A stretch of DNA of 64,000 bases from Hirundichthys speculiger (lineage: Eukaryota; Chordata; Actinopteri; Beloniformes; Exocoetidae), in contig JAGFBZ010000553.1 of NCBI GenBank assembly GCA_018398805.1, forward strand, positions 1 to 64,000, in the 5' to 3' direction. Both the position numbers and the translations under genes were made by a program. Each line of letters opens with the position of its first letter. Position 1 is the first letter of the stretch. A model generated the notes under the pieces. It saw only the letters and a program-made list of their open reading frames with translations. It was not told the origin of the DNA and ran no database searches. Positions 48,201-52,938 of the stretch are shown here, one piece after another.

Positions 48201-49281
48201 ACGGACCAGAAGGAGCTGCAGCGCACATCGAGCACACAACAAGCGCATCTTTTTAAGAAACAAAAAGCCTGTAATACTGGCGCCTTGATATAAATTGTCC
48301 TTGTTAAGTAGTCTCCTCGATATCTCTTGTTTTATTATCGTTGTTTTTTTTTAAAGTAAAGAAACAGGAAATGTCACGTTATTGTCGACCACGAACATCC
48401 GGGCCACTGAACACATCTGGGCATGCGCGGGCCATAGCAACCAGGCCATAGCAACCAGGCCATAGCAACCAGGCCAAAGGGGAAAACAAACGCCACGCCG
48501 ATATCGAGAATAATTGTGATAGTTTTCAATATAAAAATGTTAATGATTAATCGATTATTAATCATTAATTCTCCCGACGATCGACGAATAAATCTCGACC
48601 AAATGCCCATCCCTAGTAGGAACACATTTATGTCATCCATCTTCTCTCAGTGACTGTAGACCTGTAACCTGAACATCATGGAGGTCCTGGAGAGACTTTT
48701 ATTGGTCCACCTGAATAAGCAAACAAGCACCTTTCAGGACCCACTGTGATTGGTTGGAGTTGAAGACTCCATCATACGTCTGTTTCAACGAACTGGTGGA
48801 CCACTTTGTGTTTTTTTTTTAATTTAGTTTTTTCCTCTAACATCAGCTGATGTGATGTCATCTAAAAGTCCCTCCCCCTGCCTTTAAGAAGAGAAATGAA
48901 CCATTTGTCTCAGAACCACCAGAACATTTACTACAATAGAGACGTTCATTTCACTTGGACACATCAGTTTACTGCAGTGATTCATCTGAAATAATAAATG
49001 TTGGACTCATATCGTCTTATATAATGTTTCGTCCCCTGGAAACATTTCCCTTCACAGACCAACCGTCACAAAGGTGTCTGCTGGTTAATATCTATTATAT
49101 TAGTTTTATTTTTTGTGACTTGCAGCTGAAGCAGCAGCACAAGGAGCACTCTGAGCAGCGGTTGGCCATCGAGGAGCTGGAGCGCAACATCCGGCTGGCG
49201 GAGGAGGTGTGTCCAGGCATCACGGACAGGATGGTCACGCACATCATTGCCAGGTACCAGAAGTACGTTCACCGCGGCTGA
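259..49281 (+). CDS. stk26: Serine/threonine-protein kinase 26 (MST4), GCK-III family, 11 coding exons
   Basis: Joined exons: 259-279, 29741-29809, 29910-30071, 32273-32329, 32570-32678, 35139-35296, 44905-45090, 47139-47281, 47370-47466, 47634-47696, 49126-49281. They total 1221 nt, or 406 residues plus stop, with all phases matching and GT-AG introns. The kinase domain spans about residues 17-267: glycine loop GKGSFG (24-29), VAIK lysine K46, helix-C E63, HRD 135-137, N142, DFG 155-157, APE 180-182. The likely activation-loop threonine is T171, equivalent to human MST4 T178. The C-terminal helical tail (about 356-406) matches the part of GCK-III kinases that binds PDCD10/CCM3. STK26 was chosen over STK24/STK25 because of VPGMQ at the N-terminus, [19 protein letters not shown] and WSFTTVRKK. 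The human protein is 416 residues. Known role of the family: STRIPAK and CCM signalling, Golgi positioning, polarity. Intron 1 is 29.5 kb and full of repeats. Confidence 0.96.
280..1584 (+). other. Start of stk26 intron 1, no further gene recognised
   Basis: GC-rich near the exon, then ordinary unique-looking sequence. Several open frames exist at 1027-1515 on both strands, but they overlap each other and match no protein I recognise. Confidence 0.5.
1585..2789. mobile_element. Non-autonomous hAT-type element with 8-bp target duplication (one mismatch)
   Basis: Begins TACGGATGTAACGATA and ends with the inverted match CATCCCTA. It is flanked by CATTGTAC (1577-1584) and CAATGTAC (2790-2797), 7 of 8 identical, the target-site size of hAT transposons. 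Subterminal ACGATATTATC repeats resemble other elements in the window. No transposase frame is visible. Confidence 0.7.
3183..3849 (+). mobile_element. hAT-like MITE, TAGGGGTGAG family, copy 1, with internal tandem growth
   Basis: Starts TAGGGGTGAGTATTGG and ends CACCTCTA. Inside, a block of about 92 bp (CGATATCACGATATATTG... CTACCCAGTTAATATC... GAAAAATCAAGTTGCTG) is present about three times head to tail. Same family as 4448, 9869, 10329, 12142, 26158 and 30424. Confidence 0.75.
4448..5110 (+). mobile_element. hAT-like MITE, TAGGGGTGAG family, copy 2
   Basis: Starts TAGGGGTGAATACTGG and ends CACACCCCTA. It shows a different internal amplification from copy 1: units of CCCAGTTAATATCAAAATTA alternating with GATATC palindromes. 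Confidence 0.75.
5111..6095 (+). other. Intron 1 segment, nothing recognised
   Basis: Mixed unique sequence between two mobile elements. The short frame at 5816-6031 has no recognisable domain. Confidence 0.5.
6096..8830. mobile_element. hAT-like element whose right end is expanded into a minisatellite
   Basis: Left end TAGGGATGCACCATAACTG, right end GATAGTTATCGTGCACCCCTA, forming inverted termini. The body (6100-6930) matches in reverse the copy at 35908-36943. The right subterminal part is a tandem array of about 1.9 kb. No clean 8-bp target duplication was found (GTTTAAAG against CTGAAACC). A GTTAGCTCAC decamer repeat lies at 6258-6318. Confidence 0.65.
6930..8825. repeat. 30/60-bp minisatellite derived from a hAT element end
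   Basis: The unit TGATAGTTATCGTGGTGATA plus GTTATCGGCC (30 bp) alternates GTTATC and GATATC variants to give a 60-bp higher-order period. It is highly regular from about 6950 to 7550, then ragged with many small indels to 8825. The unit equals the element's own right subterminal sequence. Open frames across it are a by-product of the repeat and not genes. Confidence 0.9.
8831..9868 (+). other. Intron 1 segment, nothing recognised
   Basis: Moderately GC-rich, with overlapping frames on both strands at 8847-9200. No conserved motif. Confidence 0.5.
9869..10732. mobile_element. Cluster of three TAGGGGTGAG-family MITE copies (one inverted)
   Basis: Copy 3 starts at 9869 and is truncated near 10010. 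An inverted copy fills about 10010-10328. A third copy in plus orientation runs 10329-10732 (TAGGGATGAGTATTGG to CACCCTCCTA). All share the GAGGACAAA...GAGTCAAAACTATTTGC core. Confidence 0.75.
10941..10956 (+). repeat. Poly-G run
   Basis: About 16 consecutive G after GAGAGA. Homopolymer length here is prone to sequencing error. A shorter G-run lies at about 30144-30158. Confidence 0.8.
11578..11605 (+). repeat. (CA)n microsatellite
   Basis: About 14 CA units following GCATGCG. Confidence 0.9.
12142..12830 (-). mobile_element. hAT-like MITE, TAGGGGTGAG family, inverted copy with internal tandem growth
   Basis: Read on the minus strand it starts TAGGGGTGAGTATTGG at 12830 and carries four or five imperfect copies of the CCCAGTTAATATC/GAAAAATCAAGTTG block. 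Flanks GAGACCTG and GAGACCAC agree at 6 of 8 bases, a weak target duplication. Confidence 0.72.
12831..13779 (+). other. Intron 1 segment between MITE and 20-bp array
   Basis: No repeat or coding motif recognised. Confidence 0.45.
13780..16438. repeat. 20-bp minisatellite array
   Basis: Unit CTCCATCTGTGGACTCGTTC, with a common A/G variant (CTCCGTCTG), about 130 copies over 2.66 kb. Because 20 is not a multiple of 3 and the unit has no stop codon, all frames on both strands tend to stay open, giving spurious ORFs of up to about 600 codons. Many single- and few-base indels interrupt the array. Confidence 0.95.
16439..17629 (+). other. Unique-looking spacer between two minisatellites
   Basis: About 1.2 kb of AT-rich intron sequence separating the 20-bp and 18-bp arrays. 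No gene seen. Confidence 0.5.
17630..21444. repeat. 18-bp minisatellite array, left part
   Basis: Unit GTCGACCAGTATCTCTAC (18 bp, 6 codons) with variants TACGTAGACC, CAGCATCTC, CAGGAACTC and CAGTAACTC. Longer blocks are repeated: about 160 bp (17708 and 17868) and about 908 bp (for example the GTAGATCAGTAATTC variant near 18470 and again near 19376). Long minus-strand frames reading LVDVEI repeats are artefacts of the 18-bp period. Confidence 0.95.
21622..21915 (+). pseudogene. BED-type zinc finger ORF, N-terminal fragment of a hAT transposase
   Basis: A 97-residue frame with [10 protein letters not shown], then CKRC (C56, C59) and H75-x4-H80 (TAHILRYH), the CxxC...HxxxxH pattern of BED fingers that bind DNA in hAT transposases and ZBED proteins. 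The catalytic RNase-H-like and dimerisation regions are missing, so it cannot be an active transposase. It is a relic unless spliced to something unseen. Confidence 0.7.
22520..22742. mobile_element. Nested hAT-Charlie-like MITE
   Basis: Long inverted termini: CAGAGGTCTTCAACCCTGG at the left and its complement CCAGGGTTGAAGACCTCTG at the right. Flanks CTCTAAAC (22512-22519) and CTTTAAAC (22743-22750) match at 7 of 8. It sits inside the larger hAT element, so it is the younger insertion. Confidence 0.85.
23090..23842. repeat. 18-bp minisatellite array, right part
   Basis: Continues the GTCGACCAGTATCTCTAC array after the hAT insertion, then stops abruptly at ACGTTGACGACTTGG. Confidence 0.94.
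23843..25934 (+). other. Intron 1 segment after the satellites
   Basis: Ordinary intronic sequence. A TTCCATAGGGCCCTA motif at about 25209 resembles another hAT end, but no partner end was found. Confidence 0.45.
24117..24141 (+). repeat. (CTT)n microsatellite
   Basis: Run of TTCTTCTTC within otherwise unique intron 1 sequence. Confidence 0.8.
25935..26100 (-). mobile_element. 3' end of a non-LTR retrotransposon or SINE (minus orientation)
   Basis: A short-period tail (AGATA repeats) followed by ATTCCTTTATTTGTCCCACA and ATGGGGAAATTTACA. This kind of motif is very common at the 3' ends of fish retroposons, here read on the minus strand. No coding sequence remains. Confidence 0.45.
26158..26548 (+). 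mobile_element. TAGGGGTGAG-family MITE, short copy
   Basis: TAGGGGTGAGTATTG to CACTCCTA, about 390 bp, with a single internal block. It shows the unamplified form of the family. Confidence 0.75.
26798..26970 (+). mobile_element. TAGGGGTGAG-family MITE, 3' fragment
   Basis: Begins inside the family core (AGTCAAAACTATTTGCTTC) right after a short TTAGGGTTAGGGTTAG run and ends TTTTTTTTCACAC. The left half is missing. Confidence 0.65.
26971..28525 (+). other. Intron 1 segment, nothing firmly recognised
   Basis: A 97-codon frame at 27112-27405 has no recognised domain. An (ATCC)n-like run lies at about 28318-28350, and a TCGAT-rich fragment at 28460-28520 looks like an old hAT end. Confidence 0.45.
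28526..28700 (+). mobile_element. hAT-like element, left end only
   Basis: TAGGGATGGGCATAATTAATC and about 170 following bases closely match the left end of the complete element at 47709-48615. Similarity fades after CATTTCTCTGTGCCA, and no right end was found nearby. Confidence 0.65.
28701..29740 (+). other. Last part of stk26 intron 1
   Basis: No gene or clear repeat boundary seen. It ends in the pyrimidine-rich acceptor of exon 2. Confidence 0.5.
29741..29809 (+). CDS. stk26: stk26 coding exon 2 (glycine-rich loop)
   Basis: Acceptor TTCTCCTTAG, donor GAG|GTGGGC, 23 codons. Carries [19 protein letters not shown], the start of the kinase N-lobe with the ATP-binding glycine loop. Confidence 0.95.
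29910..30071 (+). CDS. stk26: stk26 coding exon 3 (catalytic lysine, helix C)
   Basis: Acceptor CTTCTGCAG, donor AAG|GTAACG, 54 codons, separated from exon 2 by only 100 bp. Contains VVAIK (K46) and the acidic run [13 protein letters not shown] with the helix-C glutamate E63. This stretch is almost invariant in GCK-III kinases. Confidence 0.96.
30424..30789 (+). mobile_element. TAGGGGTGAG-family MITE with exact 8-bp target duplication
   Basis: A 366-bp copy in stk26 intron 3, TAGGGGTGAG to CACATCCCAA. Flanks GTAAAGAT (30416-30423) and GTAAAGAT (30790-30797) are identical, which assigns the whole family to the hAT superfamily. Confidence 0.88.
31101..31861 (-). mobile_element. PIF/Harbinger-like element, copy 1
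   Basis: Ends GGCCACGGTTACATG and CATGTAAACGCACGG. Flanked by a 3-bp duplication, AAT (31098-31100) and ATT (31862-31864), confirmed by the empty copy at 61951-62527. It carries an intact Myb/SANT-like frame on the minus strand. Two relatives lie in frmd7 introns. Confidence 0.78.
31257..31589 (-). CDS. Myb/SANT-like DNA-binding ORF of a Harbinger-type element
   Basis: A 110-residue open frame: [19 protein letters not shown], then [16 protein letters not shown] and [15 protein letters not shown]. The spacing of tryptophans and the helix-rich make-up fit the Myb/SANT (trihelix-like) partner protein that PIF/Harbinger transposons encode next to their DDE transposase. No DDE transposase is present here. 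The other two copies of the element have this frame broken or deleted. Whether it is expressed cannot be told. Confidence 0.6.
   Translation of the reverse strand: MLGLFSKQSFKMAARSKWWSRAETIYLINSLEELEIIKRTDGRKHKNCELFKVVAARLNEGGFTDRDATQVKNKWNVVANRVVAKFVFFSSRCKDVRPPHPIRTLPNPQT
32273..32329 (+). CDS. stk26: stk26 coding exon 4 (hinge)
   Basis: Acceptor TTTCTGTTTCAG, donor TTG|GTGAGT, 19 codons. Encodes the hinge region [17 protein letters not shown]. Confidence 0.96.
32570..32678 (+). CDS. stk26: stk26 coding exon 5 (HRD motif)
   Basis: Acceptor GTGCGCAG, donor AAAG|GTGAGG, 109 nt, ends in phase 1. Contains RAGPFDE, diagnostic for STK26 over STK24/25, and ends inside the catalytic loop IHRDIK (D137 is the catalytic base). 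Confidence 0.96.
32811..32842 (+). repeat. Short TTAGGG-like run in stk26 intron 5
   Basis: Several GGGTTAGG/GGGGTTAG units in about 30 bp. It is an interstitial telomere-like motif, in the opposite orientation to the large block in frmd7. Confidence 0.75.
33164..34119. mobile_element. hAT-like element with AAGGCTGGGC / GCCCAGCCCT termini
   Basis: Left TAAGGCTGGGCAAGTTAATG and right CGTTGCCCAGCCCTA are inverted relatives. Inside are decayed AT-rich sequence and a short TA run at 33615-33640. The target duplication is unclear. Lies in stk26 intron 5. Confidence 0.65.
35139..35296 (+). CDS. stk26: stk26 coding exon 6 (DFG, activation loop, APE)
   Basis: Acceptor CTCCGTAG, donor AAAG|GTCAGA, 158 nt. 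Carries [17 protein letters not shown], the activation loop with T171 in [13 protein letters not shown], and the start of the C-lobe (QQSAYDSK). An E replaces the N usual just before the activation threonine in human MST4. Confidence 0.96.
35908..36943 (-). mobile_element. hAT-like element, reverse copy of the 6096 element, not expanded
   Basis: In reverse it matches 6096-6930 (AACATGGCGGC, the AAAATGATTTCTCAG region, the GTTAGCTCAC-type motifs). It ends GTTATCGTGCATCCCTA at 36943. The far end is truncated and has no minisatellite, so it serves as the unexpanded comparator. Confidence 0.7.
38093..39290 (-). mobile_element. GC-rich retroelement fragment (minus orientation)
   Basis: Starts with AATTCAAATTC tail-like repeats and ATACTTTATTAATCCTCCAA, resembling the reversed 3' end of fish non-LTR elements. 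About 1.1 kb of GC-rich sequence follows with several broken frames on both strands. No conserved reverse transcriptase motif could be read, so the class is tentative. Confidence 0.35.
39329..39971. mobile_element. hAT MITE with exact 8-bp target duplication
   Basis: TAGTGCTGGGCGATATGG at the left and CATATTGCCCAGCACTA at the right. Flanks ATGCTATG (39321-39328) and ATGCTATG (39972-39979) are identical. 643 bp, non-coding, in stk26 intron 6. Confidence 0.88.
41141..41412 (+). repeat. Tandem duplication of a 136-bp block
   Basis: Two adjacent copies sharing GATCCAGCAA, TTTGAGAATAGATGTACC, GGACAACGGTTGGATGGATG and TCATCAGTACACCGGTCA, with only a few differences. Confidence 0.85.
41573..41940 (-). 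mobile_element. Probable degenerate LINE 3' fragment
   Basis: On the minus strand the stretch reads GGGAGGAGGCCCCAGG...GACGCGCTGGAGAGATA, similar to a segment widely repeated in fish LINE ORF2 C-terminal regions. Frames are broken. This is recognition from memory of the motif and was not tested by alignment. Confidence 0.35.
42223..42259 (+). repeat. (TG)n microsatellite
   Basis: About 18 TG units with one TTTG interruption, in stk26 intron 6. Confidence 0.9.
44037..44653. mobile_element. Element with 8-bp target duplication and a MADF-like ORF
   Basis: Termini TAGGGATGCACAT and ATGTCCATCCCTA. Flanks GTTTGGAT (44029-44036) and GTTTGGAT (44654-44661) are identical. It carries GTTAACCG/CGGTTAAC subterminal motifs and a minus-strand MADF-like frame. 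It ends 251 bp before stk26 exon 7. Confidence 0.88.
44303..44548 (-). pseudogene. MADF (Myb/SANT-like) domain fragment inside a transposon
   Basis: An 81-residue frame with [27 protein letters not shown] and [11 protein letters not shown], matching the three-helix MADF pattern found in transposon-encoded and domesticated DNA-binding proteins. It is short and cut by the element's structure, so it is most likely a relic. Confidence 0.55.
44905..45090 (+). CDS. stk26: stk26 coding exon 7 (kinase C-lobe)
   Basis: Acceptor TCCCCGCAG, donor TTC|GTAAGA, 62 codons. Encodes [17 protein letters not shown] and [11 protein letters not shown], the helix E-H region. The 9.6-kb intron before it is filled with transposons. 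Confidence 0.96.
45091..46569 (+). other. stk26 intron 7, first part
   Basis: No coding motif or bounded repeat recognised. Confidence 0.5.
46570..46875 (+). repeat. A-rich low-complexity tract ending in a poly-G run
   Basis: AAATAAAATAAATA-type sequence for about 280 bp with one more complex break near 46730-46780, then GGGG runs at about 46859-46874. Lies in stk26 intron 7. It could be the tail of a retroposon, but none is recognisable upstream. Confidence 0.8.
47139..47281 (+). CDS. stk26: stk26 coding exon 8 (end of kinase domain)
   Basis: Acceptor TTCATGCAG, donor ACAG|GTGACG, 143 nt, phase 2 end. Contains [15 protein letters not shown], which closes the kinase domain, then [16 protein letters not shown] and a serine/acid-rich linker. 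Confidence 0.95.
47370..47466 (+). CDS. stk26: stk26 coding exon 9 (linker)
   Basis: Acceptor CGTAAAG (short, weak pyrimidine tract), donor ACG|GTTGGT, 97 nt. Encodes [14 protein letters not shown], which matches the STK26-specific linker. Intron 8 is only 88 bp. Confidence 0.93.
47634..47696 (+). CDS. stk26: stk26 coding exon 10
   Basis: Acceptor TTTCCTCAG, donor GAG|GTTAGT, 21 codons. Encodes [12 protein letters not shown], aligning with the human LSMIITPAFAE segment. A complete hAT element starts 12 bp after the donor site. Confidence 0.92.
47709..48615 (+). mobile_element. Complete hAT element 12 bp downstream of stk26 exon 10
   Basis: Termini TAGGGATGGGCATAATT and AAATGCCCATCCCTA. Flanks GTAGGAAC (47701-47708) and GTAGGAAC (48616-48623) are identical. 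The 907-bp body includes a decayed BED-finger frame (about 47990-48140, with CNHCNANY and MMYHLNNEH), an AGCCT tandem run (about 48157-48184) and a CCAGGCCATAGCAA repeat (about 48430-48478). Confidence 0.9.
49126..49281 (+). CDS. stk26: stk26 coding exon 11 (C-terminal dimerisation helices) and stop
   Basis: Acceptor GTGACTTGCAG; 51 codons plus TGA. Contains [19 protein letters not shown] and [14 protein letters not shown], the helical tail by which GCK-III kinases bind PDCD10/CCM3. Confidence 0.95.
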   Translation: MKQQHKEHSEQRLAIEELERNIRLAEEVCPGITDRMVTHIIARYQKYVHRG

Positions 49282-49479
49282 ATACGCTTCCTGTTTCCTC
49301 TTCCTCAACCTCGGTTGGTGGGTCGTCGTTGACGGCCTCATCGTTTCTAGTTTGGTCAGCAGAGTAATAACTGATATGGGGTAAGATTACATCGATTATA
49401 GGTTCTCTGTGTCGGTTTTGATGAGTTGTCCAGCCTGAGCGGTCAATTCCTCCCAGTATAGCTTCATCCAGAGGATTTA

Positions 49480-49798
49480 AACGATAGCTTAGGCTAGCTT
49501 ATCCAGGTAGTCTTGGTTAGCTTCTCTTTCCAGGGGGCTAGCTTAGGCTAGCTTATCCAGCTAGTCTTGGTTAGCCTTCTTTCCAGGAGGCTAGCTTAGG
49601 CTAGCTTATCCAGGTAGTCTTGGTTAGCCTTCTTTCCAGGGGGCTAGCTTAGGCTAGCTTATCCAGCTAGTCTTGGTTAGCCTTCTTTCCAGGGGGCTAG
49701 CTTAGGCTAGCTTATCCAGCTAGTCTTTGGTTAGCCTTCTTTCTAGGGGGCTAGCTTAGGCTAGCTTATCCAGCTAGTCTTGGTTAGCCTTCTTGTGT
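49480..49798 (+). repeat. 53-bp minisatellite in stk26 3' region
   Basis: About six head-to-tail copies with a period of 53-54 bp, each containing GGCTAGCTTAGGCTAGCTTA followed by a TCTTGGTTAGCCTTC segment. Copies differ by few bases. The motif GCTAGC is palindromic, so each unit carries short hairpins. Confidence 0.85.
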
Positions 49799-49989
49799 GA
49801 GCTTTTCAAATGGACTTTCAGATTCGTGGGTTTTTTTCTCCTTCAGAAGTTTTCCACACATTGTATCACCTGCTTCTACAACAAGGGACTTATTTTTATC
49901 GTTAACACAGTCATAGTCAAAGAAATCCCAAATAGGACTGAGACGCTTTCTACCAACTTTTGCCGCAGCCATCACTGCTGATCACATTT

Positions 49990-50265
49990 TTTTTCTTTTT
50001 TTTTTTTGTGGTTGTTGTTGTACGGCAGAGCGAATTTAATAGATTTCAAACATTTATGAGGAAAAAAATTACTAACACGAAAACGAAGACGTTCTTGACA
50101 TTATTATAGTTAATTTTAGTTCATTTTATAAACATAACTAACTATTCAGTTATCTTTTTTTTTTTTAAACTCAGGTTTTTATTTTATTTCAGTTAACGAA
50201 AATATTTTTTCAATTCTAGTTTTCGTTATTTCGTTCGTTTTCGTTAACGATAATAACCTTGGTTC
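49990..50265 (-). mobile_element. MITE-like repeat (GGTTATTATCGTTAACG type)
   Basis: On the minus strand it opens CCAAGGTTATTATCGTTAAC and continues with GAAAACGAACGAAATAACG and AAAATATTTTCGTTAACTG, a pattern recognised as a common fish dispersed repeat. The ends were not mapped precisely. Confidence 0.4.
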
Positions 50266-51800
50266 ACGATCGTTCGCGATTCTTGATCGTAACGAAAACA
50301 TCCGATCAAATTTCTTCCTGCCCGCTTTAAAATAACGAGCGTGCTTGGAATTAGCCCCGCCTCCGTGTGTGACATCACTGGCTCGCCCCAGCTGTGCGGC
50401 TGCAGTCCGGGAGTCGAACCTGCGACCGCCGGTTTAAACCACCGAGACACATGATGGTCCAGAAAACCCTCCAGATTTACATTTTGGCAACATTAGACGC
50501 CGTTCTGTCTCTTTGGAGACGGACAGGTGCGACGCCCTCGTGTCTCCAGCGTGAGTCGGGCTCTAAGCGTCCTGAGGTTTTGGTCCTTCTGGACGTTGGT
50601 TAGAGCAGGACGTCCGTCTGTCTGTCCTCACCTGCTCACCGTAAACCTGTTACTCCTTCACAGATTCACCACCAACTGATGGACGGACGGACGGACGGAC
50701 GGAGCAGTGGACGAAGAGACTGCGTCTCTGTACGACGACGCTGCTGTATGATGGGAAAAAAAGAGGAGATCTGCTGTGCAATGTCTTCTCTGTCTAAATA
50801 CGTACAAACTCTCCTACACACTAATAATATAATATGTTCACTATGTTTTATATATTCACTGCTGCAGGCTGACGACCGCTTTTATTTTCTCCCCATGAAT
50901 TCGAAGAACAGATCACGTTGGACTTTCAGGATTATTAAAACTACCATATTGTGCCTTATTTTTATTTTATTTTTTACGTTTTAATCCAAAGCAGAAAGGA
51001 GGAATTGCAGGATCGAGCTCCTGCCGTCAGCAGTTGTAGCTGTTTTTGTGTTTGTTGGTTTCGGGAACACGTGAGGCGGATCACACGCCAACATCACGCG
51101 TGTTCTGTTGTCTCCAGTCGAGGACCGAGTTCAGGAGACGACCCGTCAGAGTTCAGCCGCCGCTGCAGAGCAGCGCCGAACTGAATCTGTAGCTTCGTGG
51201 GTTCAGGACTGTTTTAAACATTTTACAGGAGAGAAAAAACCTTTAAATGGTTCAAACTGGAAAATTAGTGAAACAAGTTTCTGTACAGTTTTTTTTTTTT
51301 ACCCCCAGAGCGAATCCACACCCACTTTTGGACTAAATCTTGAGGGAGCCGCTCGAAGCTAGCTGGGCTAGGAGGCTAGCGTAGCCTCCCGAAGCGATGG
51401 GCGGAGCTAAAGCTCAGATCTGAACGTGTTTCCTGTATTTCCTGTTTCCAGGACGACTCTTCTGTCTGCGGAGATCTAATCGGTCGTGAGCCGTCAAACG
51501 CTGTACGAAAGCTGAAATTTTAACGAGCGTCGACGATGTTTTTAACGCTTAATACTCCAAAGTAGCGCAGGTTCTCTTCAGGACAATAATGGGAGCTGAG
51601 TTTAAACATTTAATGAACGTTTGTACCAAAGACACTATACGACTCGGTCACTGTATATTTCTTTTTTTTTTTTGTTGTCTTTTTATATATTATAAGGGAC
51701 GTGATGATGGTTGTTGAGGGGGGGGATTTTAAAATGAAAGATGTAAGATTTTACATTAACATCCTCTTGTTGTTTTTGTAGCAGGACTTAGAGTTTTATG

Positions 51801-51806
51801 AATAAA
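51801..51806 (+). terminator. stk26: Candidate stk26 poly(A) signal AATAAA
   Basis: AATAAA followed about 25 bases later by a GT-rich run (TTGTGTGTTT at 51831), the usual layout of a cleavage and polyadenylation site. Confidence 0.55.
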
Positions 51807-51840
51807 TATTTAAGTTTGATTGAGAAAACCTTGTGTGTTT

Positions 51841-51940
51841 ATTATTTGGAAGTAAGACACAGTGGTTTTGAACATGTTTTTTAATATTTTCTTTTCTATA
51901 ATGTAAAACATTAATCTGAGCTTCTGTATCTTTATAGATA
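51841..51940. other. Short intergenic gap between convergent genes
   Basis: AT-rich sequence between the two candidate poly(A) sites. No gene or repeat was recognised. Confidence 0.4.
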
Positions 51941-51946
51941 TTTATT
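51941..51946 (-). terminator. frmd7: Candidate frmd7 poly(A) signal AATAAA (minus strand)
   Basis: TTTATT on the plus strand reads AATAAA on the minus strand, about 1 kb past the frmd7 stop. An ATTAAA variant at 52101-52106 is an alternative. If used, the two genes' 3' ends converge within about 130 bp. Confidence 0.4.
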
Positions 51947-52199
51947 GGCAAATAACTGCAGTTATACAATCAAAAAGTTCACATTTTTACTACAGAACTC
52001 AGCATTTATGTAAAGTAACAAACTATCCAACAACGTCACCCAGACTTATTGAAACGTTTCTACAGAAACCTCAGACTTTTCTTTACAACGTTCAAGTTGA
52101 TTTAATCTTTTTTACGTAAAAGTCCCACATTACACCGTCATTACACAAAGTAATTTTACTGTAGTTGTGGCTCAGAAACTTATGCTCTGTTAGATCTTG

Positions 52200-52760
52200 G
52201 AGCCTTAAATCCTCTATTTTTCATATGCTGCAGTGGGCACCCTGTCCCTCTGCTCCCCGCTCACTCTGCTGTAATTCTTAAACCAATCACACGCGTCGCT
52301 GCCGTTATTTTCTTTGTGGATACAGATGCTATTGGTAGCAACTGCTAATGCTAATAGCCTACATCGGTCAGGACGTGTCGTGAATATGTTCTCATGCAGC
52401 GTTGTCATGTTGGTGATCCGTTGTGCTTTACAGCTGCCGGGCAAACCGCTAATAACACGCTAATAACACGCTACGACAACGCGATTGTTTCATGACAAAC
52501 ACGCCACGTTAATGAATAATTAATTAAACTGCCCCGAGTCCTGACATTAGCTGCCACCGCTAATATCTTTACCTCTCTGGAGTAAACGTGGACCCAGCCT
52601 GTCAGAGAGCACCGACCGGACCCGAGACTAACTGTACCGATTCCGACCCGAACCTGGAGTCACGTCTTTTGAATGGACACAAGACTCGATTTTGGTCAGG
52701 TCGGAACCTCGGGTTTTCAGGTTGTCGGGTTGTTCCGAAGACCTCTACTGCAGCTCAGTT
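52200..52760 (-). mobile_element. hAT fragment related to the 21445 element, in the frmd7 3' region
   Basis: On the minus strand it matches about 21880-22250 closely (ACAGGCTGGGTCC, GTGGCAGCTAATGTCAGG, AACATGACAACACTGCATG-like text, ATAGCATCTGTATCCACAAAG) and then the CGGGTCGG-rich part. Both termini are missing. Confidence 0.7.
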
Positions 52761-52938
52761 AGGAACAAATAAATAACAACACATTGGCAGCACAGTTTAG
52801 GTTTGCAAGTTGCACCAACGCTGCATATAAGCAGGAACACTTGTTGTCCAACTCTTAAGTACGGTGGTGGAGGAGTCATGATTCGGGCTCGACTGCATCT
52901 TGGACCCGTAAATCCTTTGTGTTCAAAAACGTCTTCAT

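Larger units (their letters stand above)
49282..51840 (+). other. stk26: Probable stk26 3' untranslated region
   Basis: Follows the TGA and runs to the first good poly(A) signal. It holds a 53-bp minisatellite, a MITE-like stretch at about 49990-50265, GGAC repeats at about 50680-50702 and otherwise non-coding AT-rich sequence. Its extent is inferred; a shorter transcript with an unrecognised signal is possible. Confidence 0.5.

Noticed and set aside
50385..50455. tRNA-like text (GGGAGTCGAACCTGCGACC) and similar B-box motifs at 40865 and 58455
   Set aside because: Only a T-arm-like portion is present; no full cloverleaf could be folded by eye, so at most a tRNA-derived SINE scrap.
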